Source: Bacillota bacterium (lineage in GTDB: Bacteria > Bacillota > Bacilli > Alicyclobacillales > SLC66). From it: a DNA stretch of 15,343 bases. The stretch covers positions 1 to 15,343 of the forward strand of contig JAJZAS010000010.1 of assembly GCA_021799325.1 (NCBI GenBank), read 5' to 3'. The notes below the pieces were generated by a model. The model was not told the origin of the DNA, searched no databases, and saw nothing but the letters and a program-made list of their open reading frames with translations. Position numbers and translations under genes: made by a program. Of the stretch, positions 6,304-13,885 are shown piece by piece (the first letter of the stretch is position 1; every line of letters begins with the position of its first letter).

Positions 6304-6726
6304 TTAGGATTGCTCCTGAAGTTGATGTTTTTCAGACCAGAGACGATGGAGCCTGAATAAACTGGATTTTACCTCTTCTATCCAAGCCTCATCGTTAATT
6401 TGCGAGGCGAAATTCCAGACATCAAGCAAGTGGTCAATTTGTTCTTCGGCAATGAAAGGTATCATCGCATCGCTGGGTTCAGGATATTCCTGAAGGATCA
6501 TTTTAATTTTTGATCGATCAACGACATCATAAAGTGATGCCATTTGGAGGCCGTCAGTATCACAAAAGTGCGTATACATCGCCACGTCTAGTTCAACTGC
6601 TGGCGCGATCACCATATGTCCACACGTCCGACAATACAGGAAAGGGACGTCTGTCAGTGTAGCCCCTCCATCCGTGGTCAAAGGCGCAATTCGGGCCGAC
6701 ATTGTTGTGCCGCAACAGAAGTCCAT
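6304..6726 (-). CDS. Small zinc-ribbon protein, YgiT/MqsA-type N-terminus
   Basis: The protein has 140 residues. The N-terminal 40 residues form a probable zinc ribbon with cysteines at 4, 5, 32 and 35; the second pair sits in YCRTCGH after DVPFL, which resembles the 'VP-x-x-x-C-x-x-C-G' half of YgiT/MqsA-type fingers. The first pair is adjacent (CCG) rather than C-x-x-C, which is unusual. An extra cysteine is present in HFCDTDG. The remainder is acidic and helical with no motif I recognise; no helix-turn-helix of the MqsA type and no paired toxin gene is visible. The start is supported by AGGGAGGG just upstream. It has its own promoter and ends before a promoter-plus-terminator segment leading to comM. 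Cytosolic; function unknown, possibly regulatory by analogy only. Confidence 0.8.
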   Translation of the reverse strand: MDFCCGTTMSARIAPLTTDGGATLTDVPFLYCRTCGHMVIAPAVELDVAMYTHFCDTDGLQMASLYDVVDRSKIKMILQEYPEPSDAMIPFIAEEQIDHLLDVWNFASQINDEAWIEEVKSSLFRLHRLWSEKHQLQEQS

Positions 6727-6751
6727 ATCAATCCCTCCCTTATTTGTTTGT

Positions 6752-6779
6752 ATTATAACAGGAAGATTTGAAAATTCAA
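6752..6779 (-). promoter_or_regulatory. Candidate sigma-A promoter for the zinc-ribbon gene
   Basis: On the minus strand a TTGAAT -35 (6774-6779) and a perfect TATAAT (6752-6757) are separated by 16 bases. TG one base before the TATAAT makes it an extended -10. The start codon is about 26 bases beyond the -10. An 8-base inverted repeat (6781-6807) lies immediately upstream of the -35. Confidence 0.65.
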
Positions 6780-6780
6780 T

Positions 6781-6807
6781 CTTTTTAGTGTGGAAAAATC
6801 TAAAAAG
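6781..6807. repeat. 8-bp perfect inverted repeat in the divergent promoter region
   Basis: CTTTTTAG (6781-6788) and CTAAAAAG (6800-6807) are exact inverted copies with an 11-base spacer. The repeat touches the -35 of the minus-strand zinc-ribbon promoter and lies about 20 bases upstream of the plus-strand sucC -35, so it could be an operator for either. Arms of this kind also occur by chance in AT-rich DNA. Confidence 0.4.
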
Positions 6808-6827
6808 TTAGAATTTTTATTAGAGAA

Positions 6828-6856
6828 TTGAAAATGGGTAATGGTGTAAATCTAAT
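6828..6856 (+). promoter_or_regulatory. Candidate sigma-A promoter for sucCD
   Basis: TTGAAA (6828-6833) and TCTAAT (6851-6856) each match the consensus at five of six positions and have the optimal 17-base spacer. Initiation near 6863 would give a 5' leader of about 160 bases before sucC. A second, weaker candidate (TTGAAT 6932-6937, 17 bases, TATCTT 6955-6960) lies closer to the gene and could be used instead or as well. Confidence 0.55.
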
Positions 6857-6919
6857 GATACGGTCCAAAGAACCAAAACCCCATTAACTGTTTTATCTGA
6901 TGGGACGGAGTGTTACAGT

Positions 6920-6952
6920 ATGAAAATTAGGTTGAATTCCCTTTCAGAGTAG
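6920..6952 (+). CDS. Possible 10-residue leader peptide upstream of sucC
   Basis: A short frame encodes MKIRLNSLSE and ends at TAG. It is preceded by GGAG (6907-6910) at 9 bases, a suitable ribosome-binding distance, and lies inside the predicted sucC leader transcript. No run of a single regulated amino acid is present and no clear terminator/antiterminator pair follows, so it may be a chance frame. Confidence 0.25.
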   Translation: MKIRLNSLSE

Positions 6953-7022
6953 TCTATCTTTATACAGGGGAACACTTCGGTCAGCTTTAAAATGTTACTG
7001 ATTGATGTTGGGAGGATGCCAC

Positions 7023-8180
7023 ATGAACATACATGAATATCAGGCCAAGGCAGTACTTCGCCAATATGGAGTAGCTGTTCCAGAAGGCGAAGTGGCGTTT
7101 ACTGTCGATGATGCGGTTCAAATTGCGAATCGCTTTGGCGGTAAGGCTGTTGTAAAAGCACAAATCCACGCAGGTGGGCGCGGTAAGGCTGGTGGAGTTA
7201 AACTCGCACGCAGCTTGGATGAAGTGAAGAATCATGCTTCTGAACTGTTGGGAAAGGTGCTTGTCACCCATCAGACAGGACCAGAAGGAAAGCTCGTCAA
7301 ACGATTGCTGATCGAAACGCTTACAGATATCAAAAAAGAATATTATATTGGGCTTGTTCTTGACCGGAGCATTGGCCGAGTGGTCATGATGGCCTCTGCA
7401 GAAGGCGGCATGGAAATCGAAGAAGTTGCCGCAAAAACTCCTGAGAAAATTTTTCGTGAATCAATTGATCCAGCTATTGGATTGCAAGGATTCCAGGCTA
7501 GGAAATTGGCTTTTGCCATTGGGATCCCTAATGAACTGGTCAATAAGGCAGTCAAGTTCATGCTTGGACTGTACCAGGTTTTTGTGGAGAAAGATTGCTC
7601 CATTGCAGAGATCAATCCACTCGTGGTCACAGGCGATGGGAATGTCATGGCGCTTGATGCCAAGCTGAATTTTGATGACAATGCGCTTTTCCGTCATAAG
7701 GACATCTTGGAATTGCGTGATTTGGATGAAGAAGACCCACGCGAAGTGGAAGCCTCCAAATATGAACTTAGCTACATAGCGCTTACCGGCAATATCGGTT
7801 GCATGGTGAACGGTGCAGGACTCGCGATGGCCACCATGGATACGATCAAATATTACGGTGGCGAACCGGCAAACTTCCTTGATGTGGGCGGCGGCGCTTC
7901 TGAGGAGAAAGTGACGGAAGCATTCAAGATTATTCTTGCCGACGAAGGTGTCAGAGGTATTCTCGTTAATATTTTTGGCGGCATTATGAAATGTGATGTC
8001 ATTGCCAATGGTGTTGTTGCAGCTGCAAAACAAGTGGGGCTTGATCGACCACTGGTAGTTCGCCTTGAAGGTACCAATGTGGACATGGGGAAAAAGATTT
8101 TAAATGAATCCGGTCTGGCGATTCATGCTGCAGATTCTCTGGCAGAAGCGGCACAAAAGATCATCCAATTAGTCGGCTAG
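7023..8180 (+). CDS. sucC: Succinyl-CoA synthetase (ADP-forming), beta subunit
   Basis: This subunit binds nucleotide and succinate and, with SucD, interconverts succinyl-CoA and succinate with ATP formation in the TCA cycle. The 385-residue length is exactly typical. The ATP-grasp domain begins with MNIHEYQAKAVLRQYGV and includes HAGGRGKAGGVK (49-60), IGLVLDRS (109-116) and Mg-binding AEINPLVV (195-202). The C-terminal ligase half shows NFLDVGGGASEEKV (284-297) and NIFGGIMKCD (316-325). The ATG at 7023 has GGGAGG 7 bases upstream and matches the family N-terminus; an in-frame upstream start at 7002 has no such support. A likely promoter lies at 6828-6856. sucD follows after 12 bases, consistent with one transcript and 1:1 subunits. 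Confidence 0.97.
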   Translation: MNIHEYQAKAVLRQYGVAVPEGEVAFTVDDAVQIANRFGGKAVVKAQIHAGGRGKAGGVKLARSLDEVKNHASELLGKVLVTHQTGPEGKLVKRLLIETLTDIKKEYYIGLVLDRSIGRVVMMASAEGGMEIEEVAAKTPEKIFRESIDPAIGLQGFQARKLAFAIGIPNELVNKAVKFMLGLYQVFVEKDCSIAEINPLVVTGDGNVMALDAKLNFDDNALFRHKDILELRDLDEEDPREVEASKYELSYIALTGNIGCMVNGAGLAMATMDTIKYYGGEPANFLDVGGGASEEKVTEAFKIILADEGVRGILVNIFGGIMKCDVIANGVVAAAKQVGLDRPLVVRLEGTNVDMGKKILNESGLAIHAADSLAEAAQKIIQLVG

Positions 8181-8192
8181 GGGGTTGATGAC

Positions 8193-9092
8193 GTGAGTAT
8201 TCTTGTTAACAAAAATACGAGAGTGATAACCCAGGGGATCACTGGGTCGGCAGGTTTGTTTCATACTAAGCAAGCTATCGAATATGGCACGAAAATAGTG
8301 GGTGGTACAACCCCTGGTAAAGGTGGAACCACCATTGAGGGTGTTCCTGTTTTCAATACGGTGGAGGAAGCGGTCAAGTCAACCGGGGCCAATGCATCTG
8401 TCATCTATGTCCCACCCGCTTTTGCTGCAGATGCCATTCTTGAAGCAGCGGATGCGGGAATTGAGTTGATTGTGTGTATTACTGAAGGAATTCCCGTGTT
8501 TGACATGGTGAATGTAAAACGCTATCTCGAAAATAAAAAATCACGTTTAATCGGGCCAAACTGTCCCGGGGTAATTACTCCTGGAGAATGTAAAATTGGC
8601 ATCATGCCTGGCTACATTCACAAACGCGGCCATGTTGGGGTGGTTAGCCGAAGTGGGACGTTGACCTATGAAGCAGTGCATCAATTGACACAACTTGGAA
8701 TTGGTCAATCATCGGCCGTGGGTATTGGCGGAGACCCTGTGAACGGCACGAATTTTGTCGATGTATTGACGATGTATAATAATGATCCTGAAACAGAAGC
8801 CGTTATCATGATCGGGGAAATCGGTGGTAATGCTGAAGAAGATGCGGCAGCATACATCAAAGAACACATGAAAAAACCAGTTGTCGGATTTATCGCAGGA
8901 CGAAGCGCACCTCCTGGAAAACGAATGGGCCATGCTGGCGCCATCATTTCCGGTGGTAAGGGTACAGCCTCAGAAAAGGTGGCTGCCATGGAAGCGGCAG
9001 GAATACGCGTGGCAAATACGCCGTCTGAGATGGGATCTACTCTTTATCAAGTATTGGAAGAACGTCAACTGCTGGAAAAATGCAAAAGTTGA
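8193..9092 (+). CDS. sucD: Succinyl-CoA synthetase, alpha subunit
   Basis: This subunit carries the CoA site and the histidine that is phosphorylated during the reaction. It has 299 residues, as expected. The Rossmann CoA-binding domain opens with QGITGSAG (14-21), followed by GGTTPGKGG (37-45), and the ligase domain has GPNCPGVITP (121-130), SRSGTLTYE (152-160) and GIGGDPVNGT (177-186). The catalytic histidine is His247 in MGHAGAIISGGKG. The start is GTG, with a G-rich site around 8180-8185 overlapping the sucC stop region. The strong hairpin at 9113-9138 follows, marking the likely end of the sucCD transcript. Nothing unusual is visible in the protein. Confidence 0.97.
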   Translation: MSILVNKNTRVITQGITGSAGLFHTKQAIEYGTKIVGGTTPGKGGTTIEGVPVFNTVEEAVKSTGANASVIYVPPAFAADAILEAADAGIELIVCITEGIPVFDMVNVKRYLENKKSRLIGPNCPGVITPGECKIGIMPGYIHKRGHVGVVSRSGTLTYEAVHQLTQLGIGQSSAVGIGGDPVNGTNFVDVLTMYNNDPETEAVIMIGEIGGNAEEDAAAYIKEHMKKPVVGFIAGRSAPPGKRMGHAGAIISGGKGTASEKVAAMEAAGIRVANTPSEMGSTLYQVLEERQLLEKCKS

Positions 9093-9112
9093 GTGAATAG
9101 ACGTTCCAATTT

Positions 9113-9145
9113 GCCGGTCTGATCATTTTCAGACCGGCTTTCCAT
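9113..9145 (+). terminator. Terminator-like hairpin after sucD
   Basis: GCCGGTCTGA (9113-9122) pairs perfectly with TCAGACCGGC (9129-9138) around a 6-base loop. The following tract, TTTCCATT, is only moderately T-rich, so termination efficiency is uncertain, but the 10-bp GC-rich stem is clear and lies 20 bases after the sucD stop. Confidence 0.75.
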
Positions 9146-9232
9146 TGTATCAGCATTTATGCAAATGGAGTGCGAAGTTTTTATTTTTTATGTCACACTT
9201 GGTATATCTTGATCAATGAGGATGAAGCCAGT

Positions 9233-10321
9233 GTGAAGTTGCCTCAACTTGCGTTATGGGTGTCTTTTTTATCGGTACCAGGAGTAGGATTGATTACTGC
9301 GAACCGATTGTTTTCCCTGATAAATGATTGGGATCGTGCTAGATCGTTGTCACTAAATGACTGGCAGAATTGTCATATTTCTCAGCCCATTGCGAAAAAG
9401 ATCATGGAACAACTGGATCGGGAATCGGGCATTGAACAATTGGACAGGATGGACAGGCAAGGGATAAAGTTCATGATGATTGGCGATGATGATTATCCAT
9501 CATGGTTAAGACAGATCTACCTGCCGCCGATTGCCCTGTTCTATTTAGGCTCACGTCCTGTTTTCCAAACCGGTGTCGCTGTGGTGGGAACTCGAAAAGC
9601 TACTTCCTATGGAAGGAAAGTGGCATATGATTTAGGAAGTTATTTGTCATCCTATGGAGTAGCGGTTATCTCAGGCCTTGCTTACGGGATTGATGCGGCT
9701 GCCCATCAAGGGACAGTTTCACAACACGGTTATACCATCGCAGTGCTTGGCTCAGGCGTGAATCATATTTATCCTGAAGGGAATTTAAAATTAGCAAGAG
9801 CTATTCTTGAAAATGGAGGTACTATCCTCAGCGAATTTATTCCAGATACTATGCCTCATAAAGCGTTTTTTCCTATCAGGAACCGCTTGATCAGCGGGAT
9901 GTCAAAAGCGGTGGTGGTCGTGGAGGCAGGCTTAAAAAGCGGAGCGCTGATCACAGCAGCTTATGCGGTGCAGGACAATCGAGAAGTGTACGCAGTTCCA
10001 GGGTCCATCTTCAGTTCGGTTTCTCAAGGTGTACATGAGCTTTTGATGGACGGTGCCATTCCACTTTATGAATTTAGCCATTTAATAAAGGACTTGGGCA
10101 TTGAGGAAAAACGAGATGGGGATACGCACCTAACTGTGAAACCCAATGACCAATTTGAGGATAGGATTCGTTCCGAATTGACGCTCGGAGTGAAATCATT
10201 GCAGGATTTACATACTATATTAGGAAATATCAGCATAACAGAATTGGGGTTGCATTTAAGCGAAATGGAGCTTGAAGGTAAAGTGTCTCGCCTTCGCGAT
10301 GGACGATATACATTGATTTGA
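9233..10321 (+). CDS. dprA: DNA-processing protein DprA (Smf)
   Basis: DprA binds incoming single-stranded DNA during natural transformation and loads RecA. With the start used here it has 362 residues. An N-terminal helix-hairpin-helix-like segment (FLSVPGVGLITANRL, about 12-26) leads to the Rossmann-like core: VVGTRKAT (117-124), SGLAYGID (147-154), GSGVNHIYP and FFPIRNRLISGM (212-223). The C-terminal ~50 residues (from about 309) form a winged-helix/DML1-type domain. The frame extends upstream to a GTG at 9170 with no proper ribosome-binding site; GTG at 9233 has GAGG (9218-9221) at a somewhat long 11 bases and gives MKLPQLALWVSFL, closer to family N-termini. The start is uncertain, the identity is not. 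No convincing promoter was found between the sucD hairpin and this gene. Confidence 0.93.
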   Translation: MKLPQLALWVSFLSVPGVGLITANRLFSLINDWDRARSLSLNDWQNCHISQPIAKKIMEQLDRESGIEQLDRMDRQGIKFMMIGDDDYPSWLRQIYLPPIALFYLGSRPVFQTGVAVVGTRKATSYGRKVAYDLGSYLSSYGVAVISGLAYGIDAAAHQGTVSQHGYTIAVLGSGVNHIYPEGNLKLARAILENGGTILSEFIPDTMPHKAFFPIRNRLISGMSKAVVVVEAGLKSGALITAAYAVQDNREVYAVPGSIFSSVSQGVHELLMDGAIPLYEFSHLIKDLGIEEKRDGDTHLTVKPNDQFEDRIRSELTLGVKSLQDLHTILGNISITELGLHLSEMELEGKVSRLRDGRYTLI

Positions 10322-10322
10322 T

Positions 10323-10352
10323 TTGCATTATTTCTTCACTGAGTGATATTAT
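10323..10352 (+). promoter_or_regulatory. Candidate promoter for topA
   Basis: The 64-base gap between dprA and topA holds a TGATATTAT extended -10 (hexamer TATTAT 10347-10352) with a weak TTGCAT -35 (10323-10328) at 18 bases. It could give topA and the genes after it expression independent of dprA. Confidence 0.4.
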
Positions 10353-10385
10353 TTGGTGAACCCGAGAGAGTCAAGGAGGGTCTTA

Positions 10386-12476
10386 GTGGCGGATTATCTT
10401 GTGATAGTGGAGTCGCCAGCAAAGGCAAAAACAATAGGCAAATATTTGGGTAGTAAATATATAGTGAAGGCATCAATGGGGCACGTCAGGGATTTGCCCA
10501 AAAGCCAATTGGGTGTCGATGTTGATCATGAGTTTGAGCCTAAATACATCACGATTCGTGGTAAAGGCGATATATTAAAGGAATTGAAAGACTCAAGCAA
10601 AAAAGTTAAGGCTGTTTATCTTGCGGCTGACCCCGACCGTGAAGGGGAAGCGATTGCTTGGCACTTGGCCCAGAGTCTGGATATTGATCCGCAAAAACCA
10701 GTTCGCGTGGTGTTCAATGAGATCACAAAAGAAGCGGTAAAAGATGCCTTCAAACATCCGCGTTCAGTCAATATGGATCTGGTTCATGCTCAGCAAGCCA
10801 GAAGAATATTAGATCGTCTTGTGGGTTACCGTATAAGTCCATTGTTATGGAAAAAAGTGAAACGAGGATTGTCAGCGGGTCGTGTGCAATCAGTTGCTGT
10901 TCGTTTGATTGTAGATAGGGAAAGAGAGATTCAAGCGTTCAATCCAGAAGAATATTGGACGGTAAATGCGCTCTGTGAGCATCAGGGTGAAAAGTTTACC
11001 GCACAATTTCACGGGTATGGCATTGAGAAAGTGGAATTGAAGTCTAAGGAAGAAGTGGATCAGCTTCTTTCACGAATCGAAGGTAAGGAATTTGAAGTAG
11101 CTCATGTTAAAGCCAGTGTTCGCAAACGAAATCCAGCCCCTCCATTTACCACGAGCAGTTTGCAGCAGGAAGCGGCAAGAAAACTCGGATTTCGTACGCA
11201 AAAGACCATGGCGGTGGCTCAACAATTATATGAAGGAATAGAGATGCCGGGAGCAGGCGCTGTGGGGCTTATTACCTACATGCGTACAGATTCCACAAGA
11301 ATCGCTGACGGTGCAAGGCAAGAAGCTGCCGAATATATCAAGGGAAACTTCGGACCAGACTATTTGCCGACAAGCGCTAGGCAATACGCTGCAAAAAAAG
11401 GGGCACAGGATGCGCACGAAGCAATCCGTCCCACTTCACTCAGTAGGCATCCGGATTTATTAAAGGATATTTTAAGCAGGGATCAGTTGCGGCTTTATCG
11501 ACTGATTTTTGAGCGTTTTGTCGCCAGTCTCATGGCTGCGGCTGTACTTGATACCATGACGGTGGATATTGAGGTGGGAGAAGCGGTTTTTCGGGCGAAT
11601 GGGTCGAAAATCAAATTTCCCGGATTTATGAAGCTCTATATTGAGGATAATGACGATCAGGATGAAGAAAGCCGCATGTTGCCAGCGCTTGAAGAGGGAC
11701 TTATCCTGAAACCGCGTCCCGGTATTCAACCTGAGCAACACTTTACGCAGCCGCCACCGCGTTATTCGGAAGCGAGACTGGTAAAGGCCATGGAGGAATT
11801 GGGGATAGGGCGCCCGAGCACTTATGCGCCCACTATTGATGTCATTCAGAAGCGTGGCTATGTTTTGCTTGAGAGCAAGCGCTTTATACCGACTGAACTC
11901 GGCGAAATTGTCGTGGATTTGATGAAAGAGTTTTTCCCCACCATCGTCGATGCCGATTTTACGGCGCAACTTGAACAACAATTAGATGACGTGGAAGAAG
12001 GCATGCAAAACTACGTCAAAATGCTGGATTCATTTTATCGTGGGCTCGAAACCTATCTTCAAACTGCGGAAGAATCGATGGAACACGTGCAGTTGGAAGA
12101 AGAGTTTGCGGATGAATATTGTGATAAATGCGGTAGAAGGATGGTATACAAACATGGGCGGTTCGGCAAATTTCTGGCCTGTCCAGGGTTTCCTGAATGT
12201 CGCAATGCAAAGCCAATTCTCAAACACATTGGAGTGGATTGCCCTAGGTGCGGAAAACCCCTTGTAGAACGTAGAGGCAAAAAACGCCGCGTTTTTTATG
12301 GGTGCTCAGGGTATCCTGAATGCAATTATGTGCTTTGGGATAAACCAACGGGTCGTGCCTGTCTGGTTTGCGGAGAACCGATGGTGGAAAAAAGAAAGGC
12401 GAAGTCAGATGTGGTGAACGAAGTCTGTTCAAATCCGGAATGCAGTTCACATCACGTCAGTGAACAAAGAGGTTAG
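10386..12476 (+). CDS. topA: DNA topoisomerase I (type IA)
   Basis: This enzyme relaxes negative supercoils by passing DNA through a transient single-strand break. At 696 residues it matches the Bacillus enzyme (about 691). The Toprim domain has LVIVESPAKAKTIG with Glu9 and AADPDREGEA with Asp82, Asp84 and Glu86 as Mg ligands. The catalytic tyrosine is Tyr298 in GLITYMRTDSTR. The LGIGRPSTYAPTI motif of the central domains is present. Three C-terminal four-cysteine zinc ribbons follow at about 579-606, 619-647 and 659-686. The GTG at 10386 is chosen over an in-frame GTG at 10353 because AAGGAGGG lies just ahead of it and MADYLVIVESPAKAK is the family N-terminus. trmFO follows within a few bases, suggesting a shared transcript. 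Confidence 0.97.
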   Translation: MADYLVIVESPAKAKTIGKYLGSKYIVKASMGHVRDLPKSQLGVDVDHEFEPKYITIRGKGDILKELKDSSKKVKAVYLAADPDREGEAIAWHLAQSLDIDPQKPVRVVFNEITKEAVKDAFKHPRSVNMDLVHAQQARRILDRLVGYRISPLLWKKVKRGLSAGRVQSVAVRLIVDREREIQAFNPEEYWTVNALCEHQGEKFTAQFHGYGIEKVELKSKEEVDQLLSRIEGKEFEVAHVKASVRKRNPAPPFTTSSLQQEAARKLGFRTQKTMAVAQQLYEGIEMPGAGAVGLITYMRTDSTRIADGARQEAAEYIKGNFGPDYLPTSARQYAAKKGAQDAHEAIRPTSLSRHPDLLKDILSRDQLRLYRLIFERFVASLMAAAVLDTMTVDIEVGEAVFRANGSKIKFPGFMKLYIEDNDDQDEESRMLPALEEGLILKPRPGIQPEQHFTQPPPRYSEARLVKAMEELGIGRPSTYAPTIDVIQKRGYVLLESKRFIPTELGEIVVDLMKEFFPTIVDADFTAQLEQQLDDVEEGMQNYVKMLDSFYRGLETYLQTAEESMEHVQLEEEFADEYCDKCGRRMVYKHGRFGKFLACPGFPECRNAKPILKHIGVDCPRCGKPLVERRGKKRRVFYGCSGYPECNYVLWDKPTGRACLVCGEPMVEKRKAKSDVVNEVCSNPECSSHHVSEQRG

Positions 12477-12487
12477 GAGTGTTCCTG

Positions 12488-13789
12488 TTGTCATTTACTG
12501 ATCGGGTTACTGTCATAGGAGCGGGACTTGCAGGATCAGAAGCTGCATGGCAAATCGCAAAGCTTGGCGTGAAGGTTGTCTTGTATGAAATGAGAGGAAA
12601 AAAAACTACTCCTGCTCATCATACAGATCAATTCGCAGAACTGGTGTGTTCAAATAGTTTGCGCGCGGCCTCACTGACCAATGCTGTCGGTTTGTTAAAA
12701 GAAGAAATGCGTAAGCTGGATTCGATCATCATTCGATCTGCAAATGCTTATTCTGTTCCTGCTGGTGGTGCACTTGCTGTCGACAGGGAAAAATTCAGTC
12801 AAATGGTGACTGATCAATTAACCTCCCATCCACTGATTGAAGTAGTGCGTGAAGAGGTAACAGAGATTCCTGATGAGGTGACCGTGATTGCCACTGGTCC
12901 GCTGACATCAGAATCGCTGACGAAAAGCATCCTAGGTTTTACGGGTGAACAGTCTTTTTATTTTTACGATGCAGCGGCTCCGATTGTCGATGCGTCCAGT
13001 GTGGATATGGAAATTGTGTACAGGGCCTCTCGATACGACAAAGGGGAGCCTGCGTACTTAAACTGTCCAATGACGGAAGAGCAGTTTAATGTGTTTTATG
13101 ATGCCTTGGTGCAGGCGGAGACAACTCCGGTCAAAGAATTTGAACGAGAAATTTACTTTGAAGGTTGCATGCCGGTCGAAGTGATGGCGGCACGTGGAAA
13201 ACAAACCTTGCTTTTTGGTCCCATGAAGCCGGTTGGGCTACCTGATCCTAAGACCGGGAAATTGCCGTTTGCCGTAGTACAGCTTCGCCAGGACAATGCG
13301 GCAGCATCACTGTACAATCTTGTTGGATTTCAAACCCATCTAAAATGGGGAGAACAGAAGAAAGTTTTTCAACTCATACCAGGGCTACAAAATGCAGAAT
13401 TTGTGCGCTTTGGAGTGATGCATCGAAACAGTTATTTGAATTCGCCAAAAGTACTTCGTCCTACTTATCAGTCGGTGGCGCGTGAAAATTTATTTTTTGC
13501 GGGCCAAATGACAGGGGTAGAAGGTTACGTCGAATCGGCTGCATCAGGGCTGGTGGCAGGAATCAATGCTGCTAGGTATTTACTCGGATTGGACCCGGTT
13601 ATCTTTCCTGAAGTGACAGCCATCGGAAGTTTGGCCCGATACATCACTCATGCAGATCCAAGGTATTTTCAGCCGATGAATATCACGTTTGGATTGTTTC
13701 CCCCAATTGAAGAAAAAGTGCGTAAAAAAAGAGAAAAAAACGAAAAGATTGTGCAACGTTCGTTAAATACAATTCTGAATTTTACCTAA
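12488..13789 (+). CDS. trmFO: Methylenetetrahydrofolate-tRNA-(uracil-5-)-methyltransferase TrmFO (Gid)
   Basis: TrmFO makes ribothymidine at position 54 of tRNA using methylenetetrahydrofolate and reduced FAD. The protein has 433 residues. The FAD-binding VTVIGAGLAGSEAAW is at the N-terminus. HHTDQFAELVCSNSLR carries Cys54 and FEGCMPVEVMA carries Cys227, corresponding to the two functional cysteines near 53 and 226 in B. subtilis. The C-terminal FFAGQMTGVEGYVESAASGLVAGINAA is the family signature. TTG at 12488 is chosen because AGGAG (12475-12479, overlapping the topA stop) is 8 bases upstream and the N-terminus then aligns with Bacillus TrmFO; GTG at 12479 overlaps that site and is unlikely. 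It is closely linked to topA and probably in its operon. Confidence 0.95.
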   Translation: MSFTDRVTVIGAGLAGSEAAWQIAKLGVKVVLYEMRGKKTTPAHHTDQFAELVCSNSLRAASLTNAVGLLKEEMRKLDSIIIRSANAYSVPAGGALAVDREKFSQMVTDQLTSHPLIEVVREEVTEIPDEVTVIATGPLTSESLTKSILGFTGEQSFYFYDAAAPIVDASSVDMEIVYRASRYDKGEPAYLNCPMTEEQFNVFYDALVQAETTPVKEFEREIYFEGCMPVEVMAARGKQTLLFGPMKPVGLPDPKTGKLPFAVVQLRQDNAAASLYNLVGFQTHLKWGEQKKVFQLIPGLQNAEFVRFGVMHRNSYLNSPKVLRPTYQSVARENLFFAGQMTGVEGYVESAASGLVAGINAARYLLGLDPVIFPEVTAIGSLARYITHADPRYFQPMNITFGLFPPIEEKVRKKREKNEKIVQRSLNTILNFT

Positions 13790-13806
13790 AAACCAAACAT
13801 TTTTCC

Positions 13807-13835
13807 TTGAAGTTATTCTTACTTGATGATACGAT
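13807..13835 (+). promoter_or_regulatory. Weak candidate promoter in the trmFO-xerC gap
   Basis: TTGAAG (13807-13812) and TACGAT (13830-13835), each four of six consensus bases, are spaced by 17 bases in the 96-base gap before xerC. The gap has no terminator-like hairpin, so xerC may also be read from upstream. Confidence 0.3.
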
Positions 13836-13885
13836 ACGCTTGCATTAGTGTGTTGCGTGTTTTTAACAAGTCAGGAGTGGCTTTC

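Noticed and set aside
6304..6726. MqsA-type antitoxin of a toxin-antitoxin pair
   Set aside because: No small toxin frame adjoins it, and the C-terminal part lacks a recognisable helix-turn-helix.
6763..6780. CodY-box-like sequence (AATTTTCA on the minus strand) near the zinc-ribbon -35
   Set aside because: The second half departs from the AATTTTCWGAAAATT consensus at about five positions; AT-rich DNA gives such half-matches by chance.
7461..8033. Long minus-strand open frame (190 codons) inside sucC
   Set aside because: It is antisense to a fully conserved sucC frame, has no recognisable motif and no ribosome-binding site worth noting; a shadow frame.
11472..11981. Minus-strand open frame (169 codons) inside topA
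   Set aside because: It opposes the conserved central domains of topoisomerase I, and its product is basic and low in motifs as expected for an antisense shadow.
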